A stretch of DNA of 64,000 nucleotides, taken from the NCBI RefSeq assembly GCF_003353175.1, contig NZ_QHKS01000023.1, positions 58,253-122,252 of the forward strand, in the 5' to 3' direction. A program made the position numbers and the translations under genes. Positions within the stretch are counted from its first letter, which is position 1. Every line of letters begins with the position of its first letter. Below are positions 62,033 through 64,000 of this stretch, one piece after another. The stretch comes from Paraburkholderia lacunae (GTDB taxonomy: Bacteria > Pseudomonadota > Gammaproteobacteria > Burkholderiales > Burkholderiaceae). The notes beneath the pieces are model-generated. The model ran no database searches and had not been told where the DNA came from. It was given only the letters and a program-made list of their open reading frames with translations.

Positions 62033-63328
62033 ATGCTCGACATTCAGCTGCTGCGCAAAGACCTCGACGGCGTCGCGAAGCGCCTCGCCGACCGCGGCTA
62101 TACCCTCGACGTGGCGGCGTTCACCGCGCTCGAAGCGGAACGCCGCGACACCCAGACCCGTACCGAAGAAATGCAGGCGCGCCGCAACAGCCTGTCGAAG
62201 CAGATCGGCGCAATGAAAGGGCGGGGCGAGGATACTTCGGCGGTGATGGCAGAAGTGGGCGGTCTCGGCGACGCGATGAAGGCATCGGCGGCTCAGCTCG
62301 ACGATATCCAGAAGCGTTTGTCCGACCTGCTGCTCGGCGTGCCGAACCTGCCGCACGAAAGCGTGCCGGCGGGTAACGACGAAGCCGACAACGTCGAAGT
62401 GCGCCGCTGGGGCACGCCGCGTCAGTTCGACTTCGAGGTGAAGGATCACGTGGATGTCGGCACGCCGCTCGGCCTCGACTTCGAGACCGGCGCGAAGCTG
62501 TCGGGCGCGCGCTTCACGATGCTGCGCGGCCAGATTGCACGGCTGCACCGTGCGCTCGCGCAGTTCATGATCGACACGCATACTCAGCAGCACGGCTACA
62601 CGGAAATCTACACGCCGTACATCGTGAATCCGGAGATTCTGTACGGTACCGGCCAACTGCCCAAGTTCGCCGACGACATGTTCCGCGTCGAGAAGGGCGG
62701 TGGCGAGAACACGGTCACGCAGTATCTGATTTCGACGTCGGAAATTTCGCTGACGAACACGGTGCGCGACAGCATCGTCGAAGCGAGTGCGCTGCCGATC
62801 AAGCTGACCGCCCATTCGCCGTGCTTCCGCTCGGAAGCGGGCTCGTATGGCCGCGACACGCGCGGCATGATCCGCCAGCATCAGTTCGACAAGGTCGAGA
62901 TGGTGCAGATCGTTGCGCCGGAAAGGTCGTATGACGCGCTCGAGCAGATGGTCGGCCACGCCGAGACGATCTTGCAGAAGCTGGAGTTGCCGTACCGCGT
63001 GATTACGCTGTGCACCGGCGACATGGGTTTCTCGGCTTCCAAGACCTATGACCTGGAGGTTTGGCTGCCCGCGCAGAATACCTATCGCGAGATTTCGAGC
63101 TGCTCGAATACGGAGTCGTTCCAGGCGCGCCGGATGCAGGCGCGCTATCGCAATGCGCAGGGCAAGCCGGAGCTGGTGCATACGCTGAACGGTTCGGGTC
63201 TGGCGGTTGGCCGGACGCTGGTGGCGGTGCTGGAGAACTTCCAGAACGCGGATGGCTCGGTCACGGTGCCGGCGGCGCTGCGGCCTTATCTGGGTGGCGT
63301 GGAACGGCTGGAAGTGGCGGCTGCTTGA
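62033..63328 (+). CDS. serS: Seryl-tRNA synthetase
   Basis: This class II synthetase charges serine and selenocysteine tRNAs. The N-terminal coiled-coil arm (residues about 25-100, EMQARRNSLSKQIGAMKG) contacts the long variable arm of tRNA-Ser. The core has motif 2 (TAHSPCFRSEAGSYGRDTRGMIRQHQFDKVEM) and motif 3 (LNGSGLAVGRTLVAVLENFQ). It is 431 residues long. A GC hairpin (61967-61991) sits in its leader. A tRNA-Ser gene follows 157 bp downstream. Confidence 0.98.
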   Translation: MLDIQLLRKDLDGVAKRLADRGYTLDVAAFTALEAERRDTQTRTEEMQARRNSLSKQIGAMKGRGEDTSAVMAEVGGLGDAMKASAAQLDDIQKRLSDLLLGVPNLPHESVPAGNDEADNVEVRRWGTPRQFDFEVKDHVDVGTPLGLDFETGAKLSGARFTMLRGQIARLHRALAQFMIDTHTQQHGYTEIYTPYIVNPEILYGTGQLPKFADDMFRVEKGGGENTVTQYLISTSEISLTNTVRDSIVEASALPIKLTAHSPCFRSEAGSYGRDTRGMIRQHQFDKVEMVQIVAPERSYDALEQMVGHAETILQKLELPYRVITLCTGDMGFSASKTYDLEVWLPAQNTYREISSCSNTESFQARRMQARYRNAQGKPELVHTLNGSGLAVGRTLVAVLENFQNADGSVTVPAALRPYLGGVERLEVAAA

Positions 63329-63386
63329 TGCCGTCGCTGCCGTGATTCGATTGACCGGCCTCTTTGAAGATTTTTGTCAGAGGGGC

Positions 63387-63415
63387 TTGGAAATCGGATT
63401 CAGCTGTTCTATAAT
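63387..63415 (+). promoter_or_regulatory. Promoter of tRNA-Ser
   Basis: TTGGAA (63387-63392), a 17-bp spacer and a perfect TATAAT (63410-63415) lie about 70 bp upstream of the mature tRNA. Confidence 0.78.
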
Positions 63416-63484
63416 CTTTCTCTCCCAAGCAACGACCCGCTTGGATCTGACGAAACAGCCTCGTTGTTGTGAGTTGGAAAACCC

Positions 63485-63574
63485 GGAAAGGTGGCAGAGT
63501 GGTCGAATGCGCTGGACTCGAAATCCAGTGTACCTTTAGGGGTACCGTGAGTTCGAATCTCACCCTTTCCGCCA
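63485..63574 (+). tRNA. serT: tRNA-Ser(CGA)
   Basis: This 90-nt class II tRNA has an acceptor stem GGAAAGG/CCTTTCC, an anticodon loop CTCGAAA with anticodon CGA at 63519-63521, a long variable arm (GTACCTTTAGGGGTAC), the TTCGAAT T-loop and an encoded CCA. It reads UCG codons. The gene symbol is only a guess; the isoacceptor is firm. Confidence 0.96.
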
Positions 63575-63583
63575 GAATTGTTC

Positions 63584-63627
63584 AAAAAACCCCGTAGATT
63601 CAACGATCTGCGGGGTTTTTTGTTTTT
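63584..63627 (+). terminator. Terminator after tRNA-Ser
   Basis: AAAAAACCCCG.AGATT pairs with GATCTGCGGGGTTTTTT, followed by a second T run, ten bases past the CCA end. Confidence 0.88.
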
Positions 63628-64000
63628 TGACTCACTAATCGATTATCAATTCGTAGTGCGTCCGTGAACGCCCACTCAACTCCTGCGCTATTGGGCAGTA
63701 GATTCAGATCGGGAGCGTATGCCCTCATATAAGCCTGCATTGCAGGCTTCACAAGCAGGTTGGGTATCTACCCAGCATGAAATCTGTTAATTCGTGTCAT
63801 GAAGCTGCCTTGAAATCGAGCAGGGCTGATATGATCAAACAAGGGTTTATCTCTTTGGTATCCGGTCAGCTCGCCGTAAATAGCCTATCTGTATTTCATT
63901 AAGTCTGTGGCATGTCACCGGAGCGTGCCAGTGGCATCGAGAACTCGTACCGGGGTGGACATTGCCGGTAAATCGATCGACTGCCAGGTCACAAAAACCC
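63628..64000. other. Compositionally distinct tail of the window
   Basis: This stretch is visibly richer in A and T than the rest. It contains a 19-bp palindrome AAGCCTGCATTGCAGGCTT (63731-63749), a 41-codon open frame at 63777-63902 with no good ribosome binding site, and a GTG-initiated frame from 63931 that stays open to the edge. No integrase or attachment repeat is visible inside the window. Confidence 0.55.
63931..64000 (+). CDS. Possible 5' end of an unidentified gene (cut by window edge)
   Basis: A GTG at 63931 preceded by GGAG at 7-nt spacing opens a frame reading MASRTRTGVDIAGKSIDC and remaining open to base 64000. Only 23 residues are visible; no family is recognisable and the call rests on the ribosome binding site and open frame. 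Confidence 0.35.
   Translation, partial: MASRTRTGVDIAGKSIDCQVTKT

Noticed and set aside
63777..63902. A 41-codon frame after tRNA-Ser as a real gene
   Set aside because: It has no clear Shine-Dalgarno, no recognisable features and is short enough to occur by chance in A/T-richer DNA; mentioned only as part of the tail region.

Overview
This 64 kb window is GC-rich, densely coded betaproteobacterial chromosome. Gene content and order point to Burkholderiaceae, most likely Paraburkholderia or Burkholderia: a zapB-zapA-6S RNA-EVE string, a glucokinase fused to an RpiR/HexR-type regulator next to pgl and zwf, tamA-tamB beside metG, DUF3460-scpA-panC-panD, and ftsK-lolA with rarA-serS-tRNA-Ser. 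This identification is inferred from gene content; no database was searched.

Layout. 1-5.0 kb: the 5' part of ilvD (cut by the window edge) with a divergent LysR regulator, then lgt, a SIMPL-domain periplasmic protein and an EVE-domain protein. 5.0-6.0 kb: 6S RNA behind zapB-zapA. 6.2-18.5 kb: a cobalamin uptake, salvage and late-synthesis cluster. A sigma-70-like promoter and a cobalamin riboswitch precede btuB-btuC-btuD-cobT-cobS-cobC. A reverse operon, cobU-cbiB-cobD-btuF, converges on it, and cobQ is divergent from cobU. 18.7-23.2 kb: doxX, a PaaI-type thioesterase, an orphan ParA, and a reverse DUF3460-scpA-panC-panD group. 23.5-31.8 kb: tamA-tamB convergent with metG. 32.2-39 kb: an OmpA-type lipoprotein, the Mrp/ApbC Fe-S carrier, a degenerate SodC-like lipoprotein, dcd, a PLP amino-acid decarboxylase and an LprI-like protein. 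39-48.4 kb: a glucose module in which zwf-pgl-glk/hexR reads left and an ABC sugar importer reads right. A perfect HexR-type palindrome lies between them and supplies both -10 boxes. 48.4-53.1 kb: LysR, GST, a TRIC/UPF0126 membrane protein, an Smr-domain protein and trxB, all leftward. 53.5-63.6 kb: ftsK, lolA, a LysR/ureohydrolase/NCS1-permease cassette, rarA, serS and tRNA-Ser(CGA). The last 400 bp look compositionally different and may begin an accessory region.

How the parts work together. BtuB, BtuF, BtuC and BtuD import cobalamin or cobinamide. CobU, CobS, CobT and CobC build the nucleotide loop, while CobQ, CobD and CbiB amidate the ring and attach the aminopropanol arm. Early corrin-ring genes are absent from the window. 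The sugar importer feeds glucose to Glk, Zwf and Pgl, the entry to the Entner-Doudoroff route, and the regulatory half of Glk is the obvious candidate to bind the shared palindrome.

Most of the window is conserved housekeeping DNA. I did not find a clearly new multi-gene system. The best second-look items are the face-to-face promoter/operator at 43.37-43.41 kb, the SodC-like protein that has lost most of its metal ligands, several tandem repeats (in cobD, in lysR, and upstream of trxB's terminator), the repeat cluster at 13.0-13.1 kb, and the DNA after tRNA-Ser.
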